Part shown: positions 25,109 to 32,278 of the stretch, piece by piece
How the letters are laid out: every line of letters starts with the position of its first letter
Numbering within the stretch: the first letter of the stretch is position 1
From: Roseomonas nitratireducens
GTDB lineage: Bacteria > Pseudomonadota > Alphaproteobacteria > Acetobacterales > Acetobacteraceae
DNA: 42,564 nucleotides
NCBI RefSeq assembly: GCF_017813355.1
Contig: NZ_JAGIYZ010000030.1
Location: 1-42,564 of the forward strand
Reading direction: 5' to 3'
The notes under the pieces: generated by a model
Databases searched by the model: none
Seen by the model: only the letters and a program-made list of their open reading frames with translations
What the model was told of the DNA's origin: nothing
Made by a program: the position numbers and the translations under genes

Positions 25109-26806
25109 CTAGTCGCGCCGAAGCGGGAAGGTCACGCTGACCCGCGTGCCGTCGTCGCCGCTGATCGCGGCGGCACCGCCGAGATGCGACGCGAAGCCGC
25201 GGATCAGGTTCAGCCCCAGCGCATCGGCGCGGTCGGCGCCCTGCGGCATGCCGATGCCGTCATCGGCGACGATCAGCACGGCGTTCTCGCCGTCGGACCG
25301 CAGGGTCACCGTGATCGTGCCCGGCCTGCCTTTCGGGAAGGCATGCTGGACCGCGTTGCTGACCGCCTCCGTTACCAGCAGCGTGAGCGAGTCCGCATGG
25401 TCGGCGTCCAGCTCCATGTCCTCGACCTCGACGGCCATCCGCACCTGGCCGTTCCGCGCGACGCCGGCATGCTCGCCGAGTTGCTGGCAGAGTTCCGCGA
25501 TGAAGGGCCGCAGGCGGATCCGTCCCTGCCGCGAAGCGCGCGACAGGTGGCGATACAGCGTCGCGAGCGCGCGGACCCTGCTTCGCGTCAGCGCCAGTTC
25601 CGCCTTCACCTCGGCCTGCGGCGAGTTCTCCGCCTGCATGCTGAGCAGCGAGGCGACGATCTGGAGGTTGTTGTGGACCCGGTGGTTCATCTCCTCGATC
25701 GCGAGGTCGCGCTGCTTCAGCGCCGCCTGCAGCGCGACCTCGCGCTGCGCGAGCGCGCCGCTGGCCGCGAGCAGCGCGTTGTCGAGGTCCTTCATCTCCC
25801 GCGGGTCGTGGCTGTCCTGGATGGCGGCGTAGGGCGCGCTGGGGGACCAGCCGCGCACCTGGTCCGCGAGGCGCCGCAAGGGCCGCGCGACGCTGAGCTC
25901 CACGCCGAGCACCACGGCGCCGAGGCAGGCTAGGACGAAGCCTGCGATCTCCACCAGCCGCCAACGCAGCGCCGCCCGCGCGGCGCTGCGCGCCTCGTCC
26001 ATCGGCACGGCGACCATCAGGCGCAGGCCGGGGCGAACGGTCCCGATCGACCATGCCTGGGTTCCGCCGGACCGCGCGGCGCCCTCGAAGGACCGGACGT
26101 CGTCGCGCGGCGGCGCGCCGCGCGGCAGGTCCGCCTCGCCCGCCGCGGTCAGCGCAACGGCCGCGCCGTCGCGATCGATCAGCCAGGCATGATGCCGGCC
26201 GCCGCCCGGCGGCGCGGTCTCGACCGGGACGGCGTTGGCAAGCCTGATGGCGGCACCGATCGCCGCGCGCGGCGTGCCATCCTCCGCGGGGAGGGGAATG
26301 ACCGCCGGGACCACGGCATCGCCCGGCGCGGCAGCCGCCGCGAAACCGCCGAGCGTGAGCCGGCCTTGGGGGTGCGGGGGCGGCGGACCATAGCCGGGTC
26401 CTCCGCGTTGCGCCGCCGGCAGCGCGCCGCAGCGCAGCTGCCCGTCGCGATCGACCAGCCACACATCCGCAAGCCGTCGCGGGAACAGGGCCTGGGCGGC
26501 GCGCAGCGTCGCGTCGCAGGCCTCGGGCGGCAGGCGAGGGAGCTCGGTGGCGAGGGAGAGCAGCATCTCCTCGATCAGGTCGAACTCCGCGCGATGATAG
26601 GCGACGGCCTGTTCCTGCACGGCCTGCGCCGCGCGCCTGGCCGTCGCGAGGTCCTGCGCATGGTCGTGCCACGCCTGCCCGCCGGCGATGCCGATGACCG
26701 GTATCATCGCCGCGCCGACCAGGATCAGGAGCCGTCCGCGCACGCCCGTCATCAGGCGTCGCAAGGCGGGCAGGCTGGCGGCCTCCACGGGGCCGCCCGG
26801 CGTCAT
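25109..26806 (-). CDS. HisKA_2-family sensor histidine kinase of the stress locus
   Basis: A 565-residue inner-membrane kinase. Helix one is at residues 24-43, an extracytoplasmic sensing region follows to about 285, helix two at 287-305 and a HAMP-like linker to about 355. The dimerisation helix has EEMNHRVHNNLQIVASLLSMQ with phospho-acceptor His375, the HisKA_2 form used by PhyR-directed kinases, and the ATP domain shows N-box EAVSNAVQHAF and DDGIGMP. Its ATG overlaps the nepR stop (ATGA), which ties it to the GSR. It is the likely donor (or phosphatase) for PhyR, comparable to PhyK, but the stimulus is unknown. Confidence 0.85.
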   Translation of the reverse strand: MTPGGPVEAASLPALRRLMTGVRGRLLILVGAAMIPVIGIAGGQAWHDHAQDLATARRAAQAVQEQAVAYHRAEFDLIEEMLLSLATELPRLPPEACDATLRAAQALFPRRLADVWLVDRDGQLRCGALPAAQRGGPGYGPPPPHPQGRLTLGGFAAAAAPGDAVVPAVIPLPAEDGTPRAAIGAAIRLANAVPVETAPPGGGRHHAWLIDRDGAAVALTAAGEADLPRGAPPRDDVRSFEGAARSGGTQAWSIGTVRPGLRLMVAVPMDEARSAARAALRWRLVEIAGFVLACLGAVVLGVELSVARPLRRLADQVRGWSPSAPYAAIQDSHDPREMKDLDNALLAASGALAQREVALQAALKQRDLAIEEMNHRVHNNLQIVASLLSMQAENSPQAEVKAELALTRSRVRALATLYRHLSRASRQGRIRLRPFIAELCQQLGEHAGVARNGQVRMAVEVEDMELDADHADSLTLLVTEAVSNAVQHAFPKGRPGTITVTLRSDGENAVLIVADDGIGMPQGADRADALGLNLIRGFASHLGGAAAISGDDGTRVSVTFPLRRD

Positions 26807-27009
26807 TTGCGCCGGTCCGCTTCGATCAGGCGGATCAGCTCCTCGGGGATGGGCTCGCGCGCGACCTCGTCGAACATCTCGTGCAGCCCCCGGCGCAGCC
26901 AGATGTCGAAGGCGACATCCGGCGCCACCTTCCTGCGCTTGCGGTCGCGCGCGGCGGCATCCGGCATCTTCGCCTCGGGGTGCGGGTCGGGGTCGTCGCG
27001 GTCTGCCAT
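26803..27009 (-). CDS. nepR: NepR-type anti-sigma factor
   Basis: A 68-residue protein with the NepR core in residues 33-62: FDIWLRRGLHEMFDEVAREPIPEEL. NepR holds EcfG inactive, and phosphorylated PhyR captures it through its sigma-like domain. A charged, disordered N-terminal tail precedes the two core helices, as in other NepR proteins. It starts 6 bases after the ecfG stop, with its ribosome site AGGA overlapping that stop region, and its own stop overlaps the kinase start, so ecfG, nepR and the kinase form one coupled unit. Confidence 0.9.
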   Translation of the reverse strand: MADRDDPDPHPEAKMPDAAARDRKRRKVAPDVAFDIWLRRGLHEMFDEVAREPIPEELIRLIEADRRK

Positions 27010-27015
27010 CGCGTC

Positions 27016-27663
27016 CTACGTTGCCGCGCGCAGGCGACTGCCCGCGAGCGGCTTCAGCCTAGCCGCCGCGGTCGTCCCGGCACCAGACGCAACCGCCGCG
27101 GCCTTGCCGCGACCGCGTTCCTCGGTGCCGAGCAGCCAGGCCTCGAGCTGCCGCCGCGCCCGGAACACGCGGCATTTCGCGGTTCCGACCGGGCAGCCCA
27201 TCGCGTCCGCCACGTCCTGGTAGCTGAGGCCCTGGACGGACACCATGATCAGCGCGGCGCGCTGGTCGGGCGGCAGGCGCGCGAGATGCCTGCGCAGTTC
27301 GCCAAGGGCGAGATGGTCCTCCTGGCTCGCGGGGCGCGACAGCGCCGCCGCGGGCGCGTCGTCGAGCTCGACCGTGTCCCTGGCCCGCCTTCGGTCCGAC
27401 AGGAAGCGGTTGCGCAGGATGCGGTAGAGCCAGGCGCCGAGATTCGAGCCGGGCGTGAAGTGCGCCTTCGCCGCCAGCGCGTTGGTGACCGCCGCCTGCA
27501 CGAGGTCGTCGGCATCGGCGCGGTTGCGCGTCAGCGCCAGCGCCTGGACGCGAAGGCGCGGCAGCAGCGCGACGAGGCCGTCGCTGAAGGACGCGCATGG
27601 CTCCGCCTCGGCGGCGATGGCACGGCCAGTTGCGGGTGCGCGGGCGGCATCATCGAGCGGCAT
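27016..27663 (-). CDS. ecfG: EcfG-type general stress sigma factor
   Basis: A 215-residue ECF sigma factor from the ATG at 27663. Region 2 is FSDGLVALLPRLRVQALALTRNRADADDLVQAAVTNALAAKAHFTPGSNLGAWLYRILRNRFLSD in order; region 4 is HLARLPPDQRAALIMVSVQGLSYQDVADAMGCPVGTAKCRVFRARRQLEAWL. The position in an ecfG-nepR pair beside phyR makes it the GSR sigma factor. The frame is open up to 27777, but no upstream start has a ribosome site, and a GCAAC-N17-CGTT element lies just before the ATG at 27663, which would give a nearly leaderless, self-activated transcript. A short C-terminal tail after region 4 is Ala/Arg rich. Confidence 0.85.
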   Translation of the reverse strand: MPLDDAARAPATGRAIAAEAEPCASFSDGLVALLPRLRVQALALTRNRADADDLVQAAVTNALAAKAHFTPGSNLGAWLYRILRNRFLSDRRRARDTVELDDAPAAALSRPASQEDHLALGELRRHLARLPPDQRAALIMVSVQGLSYQDVADAMGCPVGTAKCRVFRARRQLEAWLLGTEERGRGKAAAVASGAGTTAAARLKPLAGSRLRAAT

Positions 27664-27671
27664 GCGAACCC

Positions 27672-27697
27672 AACGCGCGAAGGGCCCGGATGGTTGC
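27672..27697 (-). promoter_or_regulatory. EcfG-type promoter of ecfG
   Basis: GCAAC (27697-27693), 17 bases, CGTT (27675-27672) on the minus strand. The spacer shares GGGCCC and TTCGCG/GTCGCG-like bases with the csbD promoter. The CGTT ends 8 bases before the ATG at 27663. Predicted autoregulation. Confidence 0.55.
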
Positions 27698-27801
27698 ACG
27701 GCAGCCATCGGGCGCCGCATGCGGAACGACATGCAACCGCCGGCCGGGTTCGGGCATTCAATCCCGATGCAACGCAACCGAACCCTGGCCAGGAGCGCCG
27801 T

Positions 27802-28293
27802 TCAGGCGCCGTCGCCGAACCGTTTCGCCAGCGCCGCCCGCGCGCGGGACACGCGCGCCTTCACCGTGCCGGCGGGCACGCCGCAGATCGCCGCCGCTTC
27901 GTCGATCGAAAAGCCGAGGGCGGCGACGAGCACCAGCGCTTCCCGCTGGACGACCGACAGGCGGTCGAGCGCGCGGTCGAGTTCGCGCAGCTCCGCCGAT
28001 GCGAGCTGCGCCGGCGCCGAGGACGCGCCGGCATCGAGGCGTTCCAGCGCCCGGCGTTCCGCGCCGCCGCGGCGCAGCTGCCCGAGGAAGGCGTTGCGCA
28101 GGATGCGGAACACCCAGGCGCGCAGGTCGGTGCCCGGTTCCCATTGCGCCTCCTCCGTCATCGCCCGCAGGATGGCGTCCTGCACCAGGTCGTCGGCGCG
28201 CGCCGCGTCCCTGGCCAGGAACCTCGCGAACGCGCGCAGCTGCGGCAGCAGCCCGGCCAGGGCCTTCCGGAAGTCGACGGGCGAGCCCGTCAT
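27802..28293 (-). CDS. Second ECF sigma factor of the stress locus
   Basis: A 163-residue ECF sigma factor with region 2 (LPQLRAFARFLARDAARADDLVQDAILRAMTEE, then DLRAWVFRILRNAFLGQLRRGG) and region 4 (DRLSVVQREALVLVAALGFSIDEAAAICGVPAGTVKARVSRARAAL). It is close in pattern to the EcfG class and to the neighbouring sigma, with a compact length and no tail. It lies upstream of ecfG on the same strand and shares a 66-base divergent gap with phyR. It has no anti-sigma gene of its own, so NepR may bind both, or this one may be a modifier. No EcfG-type element was found before it. Confidence 0.85.
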   Translation of the reverse strand: MTGSPVDFRKALAGLLPQLRAFARFLARDAARADDLVQDAILRAMTEEAQWEPGTDLRAWVFRILRNAFLGQLRRGGAERRALERLDAGASSAPAQLASAELRELDRALDRLSVVQREALVLVAALGFSIDEAAAICGVPAGTVKARVSRARAALAKRFGDGA

Positions 28294-28359
28294 GCGATGC
28301 GCCGGCACATGGGATTCACCCGGCGGGACATTGGCGGGCAACCATAGGGGGACGACACG

Positions 28360-29079
28360 GTGACCGACCATGCCAATTCGGAGCTGCTGCATGCGCTGCC
28401 CTATGCGCGACGGTACGCGCGCGCATTGACGGGCACGCAGGCGGATGGCGATGCGCTGGTCGCGGAGGTGCTGCGCGCCGGCCTTCCCGACATGCCGCCG
28501 CGCCTTGCGCTCTATGCCGCGATCACCCGGGCGGCACCGGAACCGCACGACACCTCGCTTCTCACCGCGCGCCAGCGGCAGCTGCTGCTGCTGACGGCGC
28601 TCGAGGACCTCCGGTTGAACGAAGCCGCCGTGGTCGTCGGCCTCGGCGCTGAGGAAGCCGGCTTCGAGATCGAGGTGGCGCGCGCCGCGCTCCGCGCAGC
28701 CTCGATCACCGATGTCATCGTGATCGAGGACGAGCCCGTCATCGCGATGGACATCCGCCGCCTGGTCGAGGCCTGCGGCCATCGCGTCGTGGGCGTGGCG
28801 GCGAGCGAGGCGGCCGCCGTCGCGCTGTCGGAACGGCACCCGCCGGGATTGATCGTCGCGGACATCAACCTCGGCCGCGGCGGCGACGGCATTTCCGCCG
28901 TCACGCGCATCGCGCGGACGATGCCCGTGCCGGTCATCTTCGTCACCGCCTATCCCGAGAGGCTGCTGACGGCCGAGCGACCGGAACCCGCCTTCCTCAT
29001 CACCAAGCCCTTCGATCCGTTGGCGCTGGCTGTCGCCACCTACCAGGCCATCACCGCCGGCCGGCTACCCATCCGGTAG
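28360..29079 (+). CDS. phyR: PhyR general stress response regulator
   Basis: A 239-residue anti-anti-sigma factor. Residues 1-110 mimic an ECF sigma (sigma2-like LLHALPYARRYARALTGTQADGDALV, sigma4-like LLTARQRQLLLLTALEDLRLNEAAVVVG). Residues 117-239 are a receiver: Glu123/Asp124, phospho-acceptor Asp168 (VADINLG), Thr196 in FVTAYPE and Lys216. On phosphorylation the receiver releases the sigma-like part, which binds NepR and frees EcfG. Start is GTG 28360 with AGGGGGA 7 bases upstream. It is divergent from the second sigma gene. A GGCAAC sits upstream but without a CGTT partner. Confidence 0.95.
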   Translation: MTDHANSELLHALPYARRYARALTGTQADGDALVAEVLRAGLPDMPPRLALYAAITRAAPEPHDTSLLTARQRQLLLLTALEDLRLNEAAVVVGLGAEEAGFEIEVARAALRAASITDVIVIEDEPVIAMDIRRLVEACGHRVVGVAASEAAAVALSERHPPGLIVADINLGRGGDGISAVTRIARTMPVPVIFVTAYPERLLTAERPEPAFLITKPFDPLALAVATYQAITAGRLPIR

Positions 29080-29084
29080 GGGAA

Positions 29085-29110
29085 GGCAACCCGCGGGCCC
29101 GTCGCGCGTT
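29085..29110 (+). promoter_or_regulatory. EcfG-type promoter of the csbD-like gene
   Basis: GGCAAC (29085-29090), 16 bases, CGTT (29107-29110). It is 47 bases ahead of the ATG at 29158, leaving room for an untranslated leader with a ribosome site. Confidence 0.65.
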
Positions 29111-29157
29111 TCTCCCGTGCCGCCCGGTGGGCGCGCCATCCGCACAAGGAGATCGCG

Positions 29158-29361
29158 ATGAACTGGGACCAGATCGCCGGCAACTGGAAGCAGATGAACG
29201 GAAAGGTCCGCGAGAAGTGGGGCAAGCTGACCGACGACGACCTGGCTGTCGTCGAAGGCAAGCGCGACCAGCTGATCGGCCGCATCCAGGAGCGCTACGG
29301 CGTCGCGAAGGAGCATGCGGAAGATCAGGTGAAGGCCTGGGAGAAGGGCCTGTCATCCTGA
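29158..29361 (+). CDS. CsbD family stress protein
   Basis: A 67-residue, charged protein with the CsbD pattern: MNWDQIAGNWKQMNGKVREKWGKLTDDDL, then VEGKRDQLIGRIQERYGVAKEHAEDQVKAW. CsbD-like proteins are strongly induced by general stress sigma factors in many bacteria; their molecular role is unknown. AAGGAG lies 6 bases before the ATG. An EcfG-type element precedes it and an 11-bp hairpin follows, so it is its own transcription unit in the GSR regulon. Confidence 0.9.
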   Translation: MNWDQIAGNWKQMNGKVREKWGKLTDDDLAVVEGKRDQLIGRIQERYGVAKEHAEDQVKAWEKGLSS

Positions 29362-29369
29362 CCTGAACA

Positions 29370-29395
29370 CGCCGCCGGGGTCCGCCCCGGCGGCG
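29370..29395 (+). terminator. Terminator of the csbD-like gene
   Basis: CGCCGCCGGGG (29370-29380) pairs perfectly over 11 bases with CCCCGGCGGCG (29385-29395) around TCCG, starting 8 bases after the stop. It is followed by CTTCGC rather than a T tract. Confidence 0.65.
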
Positions 29396-29407
29396 CTTCG
29401 CTGTCCG

Positions 29408-29434
29408 GGCAACCATGCACGTCCGGCCGGTTCC
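29408..29434 (+). promoter_or_regulatory. Possible EcfG-type promoter of the DUF1328 gene
   Basis: GGCAAC (29408-29413), 15 bases, GGTTCC (29429-29434). The spacing is one short and the -10 lacks the leading C, so this is weaker than the other elements. Confidence 0.35.
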
Positions 29435-29463
29435 GGCGCGTCGTGCGGCAGGAGGATGCCATC

Positions 29464-29628
29464 ATGCTCTACTGGACCCTGGTCTTCCTGGTCGTCGCAC
29501 TCGTGGCGGGCGTGCTGGGCTTCGGCGGGATCTCCTCCGCCGCGAGTGGGATCGCGAAGATCCTGTTCGTGGTCTTCCTCGTCTTCTTCCTCGTCACGCT
29601 GATCGCCGACCGCGGCTGGATGCACTGA
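29464..29628 (+). CDS. DUF1328 (YtjA-like) small membrane protein
   Basis: A 54-residue protein with two helices: [21 protein letters not shown] and a second rich in valine and phenylalanine ([19 protein letters not shown]), separated by ISSAASGIA. This is the DUF1328 layout. Start at 29464 follows AGGAGG with 8 bases between. Members are stress-induced inner-membrane proteins with no known activity. Located between csbD and the PRC-barrel gene. Confidence 0.85.
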   Translation: MLYWTLVFLVVALVAGVLGFGGISSAASGIAKILFVVFLVFFLVTLIADRGWMH

Positions 29629-29675
29629 TCCCGCCTCAGCGCCCAGCCGACCGCATCGCGCGGACCGACGCAGAT

Positions 29676-29700
29676 GCAACTTCGGACCCCGTCGGCCGTT
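29676..29700 (+). promoter_or_regulatory. EcfG-type promoter of the PRC-barrel gene
   Basis: GCAAC (29676-29680), 16 bases, CGTT (29697-29700), 72 bases before the ATG at 29773. Confidence 0.65.
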
Positions 29701-29772
29701 GTTGTGAATGGCACCGCGCATCCTCCCGGAGCGCTCCCCCACCCCCCCGCCATGCACAACAAGGAATCGGCC

Positions 29773-30387
29773 ATGAACGCCCTCCATGACTTCCGGCTGC
29801 CCGTGGTCCCGATGGCGCTCGCCGCCGGGCTCATCGTCGTGCCGATGCTCGCCATGGCGCAGACCAGCAGCGCGCCGGCTGCCCCGCCTGCCGCCGGAGC
29901 CGCGGCGACGCGGCCGACGCTCGTTCCCCTGTTCACCGCGACGGCGGGTTCGACCGTCATGCTGCGGCCGCGGCTGAGCCAGCTGATCGGCAGCACGATC
30001 TACAACGATCGCGAGGAGAAGATCGGCGAGGTGGAGGACATCCTGCTGTTTCCCTCCGTCGCCGCGCCGCCGATGATGACGGCGGCACCGCCGGCGCCGA
30101 CCGCGTCCCAGTCCGCCGCGGCCCCGACCACGACGCCGCCTGCGAGCCCGCCCGCGTCCGCGGCGCCTGCGCGCGCCGCGGCGACGGCGGCGATACCCGC
30201 CTCGGCCTATCCGCTGGCCGTCGTGCAGGTCGGCGGCTTTCTCGGCATGGGTGGGCGGCTGATCACCGTGCCGCTGGCCGACCTCCGCTGGAACGCCGGG
30301 AACGAGCATATCGTCCTGCCCGGCGTGACCAAGGAGATGCTCCAGACCCGCACGGCCTTCGAGTACTCGCAACTCCAGCCGAGGTGA
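29773..30387 (+). CDS. Exported PRC-barrel domain protein
   Basis: A 204-residue protein with a signal peptide (about residues 1-30, ending near AMAQ). A first PRC-barrel half (LIGSTIYNDREEKIGEVEDILLF, near residue 70) is split from the second half (LAVVQVGGFLGMGGRLITVPLADLRW, near residue 150) by about 55 residues of Pro/Ala/Thr low complexity. PRC-barrels bind other proteins or small molecules; exported ones are common in stress regulons of Alphaproteobacteria. I set the start at 29773 after AAGGA; an in-frame ATG at 29752 is possible. An EcfG-type element precedes it. Confidence 0.75.
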   Translation: MNALHDFRLPVVPMALAAGLIVVPMLAMAQTSSAPAAPPAAGAAATRPTLVPLFTATAGSTVMLRPRLSQLIGSTIYNDREEKIGEVEDILLFPSVAAPPMMTAAPPAPTASQSAAAPTTTPPASPPASAAPARAAATAAIPASAYPLAVVQVGGFLGMGGRLITVPLADLRWNAGNEHIVLPGVTKEMLQTRTAFEYSQLQPR

Positions 30388-30469
30388 TCGCACGGGCCTG
30401 GTGACGGGCGTACGGCGCATCGCATGCGGGCGGTGCGCCGGGCCCGGCGAGGATTTTCCGCAACCTCGT

Positions 30470-30494
30470 GCAACCGCCCGCCGCCGCGGGCGTT
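30470..30494 (+). promoter_or_regulatory. EcfG-type promoter before the lipoprotein gene
   Basis: GCAAC (30470-30474), 16 bases, CGTT (30491-30494), 72 bases before the ATG at 30567. It may serve the whole run of small genes up to about 34.9 kb, as no strong terminator is seen between them. Confidence 0.65.
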
Positions 30495-30566
30495 CCAGTG
30501 CGGCAGGCGTTGCGCGGCACGGCCCTCGGGCGATGCCTCGGACGCCAGGGCGGAAGGAATTCACCG

Positions 30567-30872
30567 ATGCAGGTGCGAACCGTGGCGTGGTTTCGGGTGT
30601 CGCGCGGCATGGTCCGGACGACCGTGGCGGGCTTCGCGATACTCGGCCTGTCGGCCTGCGTCCCGGTGGGCGACGGGTCCTACCAGCAGCCCTATGGCAC
30701 CTACGCCGGCAATGCGGGCTTCACCGCGCCCTACGCCTATCCGCGCGGCTATACGCCCTATGTCTACCGCCAGTCGCAAGGGTCGTGGCCACGCGGCTAC
30801 CCGCCCCCGGGCCACGGCAATGAGCGCAACCGCCACAACCGTCCCGGCCACGACAATCGCCGGAATTTCTGA
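30567..30872 (+). CDS. Small Tyr/Pro-rich lipoprotein
   Basis: A 101-residue protein with a long signal region and lipobox LSAC (Cys31). The mature part is rich in Tyr, Pro, Gly, Asn and Arg (YQQPYGTYAGNAG, YAYPRGYTPYVYRQ, then a His/Asn/Arg tail), with no folded domain visible. Start at 30567 after GGAAGGA; an ATG 14 codons later is an alternative. Probably an outer-membrane-anchored disordered protein. First gene after an EcfG-type element. Confidence 0.6.
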   Translation: MQVRTVAWFRVSRGMVRTTVAGFAILGLSACVPVGDGSYQQPYGTYAGNAGFTAPYAYPRGYTPYVYRQSQGSWPRGYPPPGHGNERNRHNRPGHDNRRNF

Positions 30873-31005
30873 CCGCCACGACGCCAGCGCGTGCGGATCG
30901 CTGGTCGCGGCGGGCGCCATCGGTCGATGGCACGCCACCACGGCCACAACGCGGGACCGGGGCCGGGCGAGGCCTCCGATCCCCGCATCACCGGAGGAGA
31001 TGATC

Positions 31006-31455
31006 ATGCGAGCAGGGACTGCCTTCGCACTGGCCGTGGCGCTGTCGGGCACAGCCGTGCTGGCGCCGCGCGCCATGGCGCAGCCCGCCTCGGCGCCCGC
31101 CGGCACGGCCATCGTCACCCAGGCGCAGACGGCCAACGACCTGGCGGCCATCTGCGATCCCGCCTGGGGCGGCGTACCGCGGCTCGAGGCCATCGCCTAT
31201 TGCCAGGGCTTCCTCACCAGCTTCGGCCAGTATCACACGCTGCTGTATCCGCGCGGCGGGCCGGCCAGGCCGCTGTTCTGCGTGCCGGTGCCCGGCCCGA
31301 CGGTCGCGCAATCCGGCCTCGCCTTCGCCGCCTGGGCCCGGGAGAACCCGCGCCATGGCAACGAGCCGGCGCTCGACGGCCTGCTGCGCTGGGCCCAGGC
31401 GAGCTTCCCATGCCCGGCGGGCGCGCCCGCCCGCAACCCGCGCAGCACGCGCTGA
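31006..31455 (+). CDS. Exported Rap1a/Tai-like protein
   Basis: A 149-residue secreted protein: signal peptide to about residue 25 (ending PRAMAQ), then a domain with the Rap1a/Tai spacing of cysteines: AICDPAW, EAIAYCQGFLTSFGQ, LFCVPVPG and SFPC at the end, with the helical FAAWARENPRHGNEPALDGLLRWAQ. Founding members are periplasmic immunity proteins against type VI secreted amidases, but many relatives occur without effectors. GGAGGA is 7 bases before the ATG at 31006 (another ATG at 31000). No type VI gene is near, so an envelope stress role is more likely here. Confidence 0.7.
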   Translation: MRAGTAFALAVALSGTAVLAPRAMAQPASAPAGTAIVTQAQTANDLAAICDPAWGGVPRLEAIAYCQGFLTSFGQYHTLLYPRGGPARPLFCVPVPGPTVAQSGLAFAAWARENPRHGNEPALDGLLRWAQASFPCPAGAPARNPRSTR

Positions 31456-31471
31456 GATTCGGGAGACGACC

Positions 31472-31711
31472 ATGCGCTCGACGCGACTTGCCCTCATGCT
31501 CCTGGCCGGCCTCGGCCTGTCCGCCTGCGCCGAGATGACGCCCACGCAGCGGAGCGTCGGCATCGGCGCCCTGGGCGGTGCGGCCCTCGGCGGCATCGCC
31601 GGATCCTTCAGCGGCAATGCCGGGATGGGCGCGCTGCTCGGCGCCGGCGTCGGCGGCGTCGGCGGCTACCTCTACGACCAGTCGCAGCGCTCGCGGCAGC
31701 CTTACTACTGA
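31472..31711 (+). CDS. Glycine-zipper lipoprotein
   Basis: A 79-residue protein: lipoprotein signal MRSTRLALMLLAGLGLSAC (Cys19), then a glycine zipper (GIGALGGAALGGIAGSFSGNAGMGALLGAGVGGVGGY condensed here) with GxxxG repeats that favour membrane insertion or oligomer formation, ending DQSQRSRQPYY. It is like the small YMGG/osmotically inducible lipoproteins. GGGAGA precedes the ATG and it begins 16 bases after the Rap1a-like gene, so they are one unit. Confidence 0.8.
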   Translation: MRSTRLALMLLAGLGLSACAEMTPTQRSVGIGALGGAALGGIAGSFSGNAGMGALLGAGVGGVGGYLYDQSQRSRQPYY

Positions 31712-31812
31712 CGACCGCGCCCGCGCCGCGACGGCGGCGCGGCGACGGACCGGCATCGCGGAACGGCCGCGGGCCGATCGCCGGCACGAACGTGCATCAA
31801 GGAGAAGACCTC

Positions 31813-31977
31813 ATGTCGCTCGGAATGATCCTGCTCATCATCCTCGTCATCGCGCTGCTCGGCGGTTTCACCGGCGTCGTCGGCGGCTATGGCTACGGCT
31901 TCGGCCATGGCGGCGTCGGTGTGCTGGGGACGGTGCTGATCGTCGTCCTGATTCTCGTGCTGATGGGGCGGCTCTGA
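31813..31977 (+). CDS. DUF3309 small membrane protein
   Basis: A 54-residue hydrophobic protein: MSLGMILLIILVIALLGGF, a glycine/tyrosine loop (GGYGYGFGHGGVG), then LGTVLIVVLILVLMGRL. This two-helix layout with the Gly/Tyr centre is the DUF3309 family, frequent in stress regulons. AAGGAG stands 10 bases before the ATG at 31813. Function unknown. Confidence 0.85.
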   Translation: MSLGMILLIILVIALLGGFTGVVGGYGYGFGHGGVGVLGTVLIVVLILVLMGRL

Positions 31978-32080
31978 CCGCAGGCGCGCGGCCGCCGCGC
32001 ATGGCGCACCGACCGAAGGACCATCGGGCCGCCCGGACGCGCATCGCGCCCGTGCCCCCCAGCTGAAGGCGACAACGACC

Positions 32081-32224
32081 ATGAATCGCAACCTGATCAT
32101 CATCGTGGTCGGCGTGCTCGGCATCGGCGCCGGGGCGCTCGGCTACTGGTTCTACCAGGAGCGGCACCGCTCGGGCGTCGACATCACCATCGGCGGACGC
32201 GGTGTCTCGATCCAGGAGAGATAG
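32081..32224 (+). CDS. 47-residue single-helix membrane protein
   Basis: A short gene starting at ATG 32081 after GAAGGCGACAACGACC. The protein begins MNRNLIIIVVGVLGIGAGALG, a membrane helix, and continues with YWFYQERHRSGVDITIGGRGVSIQER, a charged tail that may form a small strand pair. It lies between the DUF3309 and VIT1-type genes, evenly spaced in the small-gene run, and the tail (GVDITIGGRGVSI) looks conserved in style, which argues for a real gene. No function can be assigned. Confidence 0.65.
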   Translation: MNRNLIIIVVGVLGIGAGALGYWFYQERHRSGVDITIGGRGVSIQER

Positions 32225-32278
32225 CGGCGTCCAGGAGCGCGACCCGGCCCGTGCCGGGGGTCGCGGAAGGTCCATCGC

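Noticed and set aside
28334..28360. GGCAAC just before phyR as an EcfG-type promoter
   Set aside because: No CGTT or GTT lies 15-18 bases downstream, and the start codon is too close.
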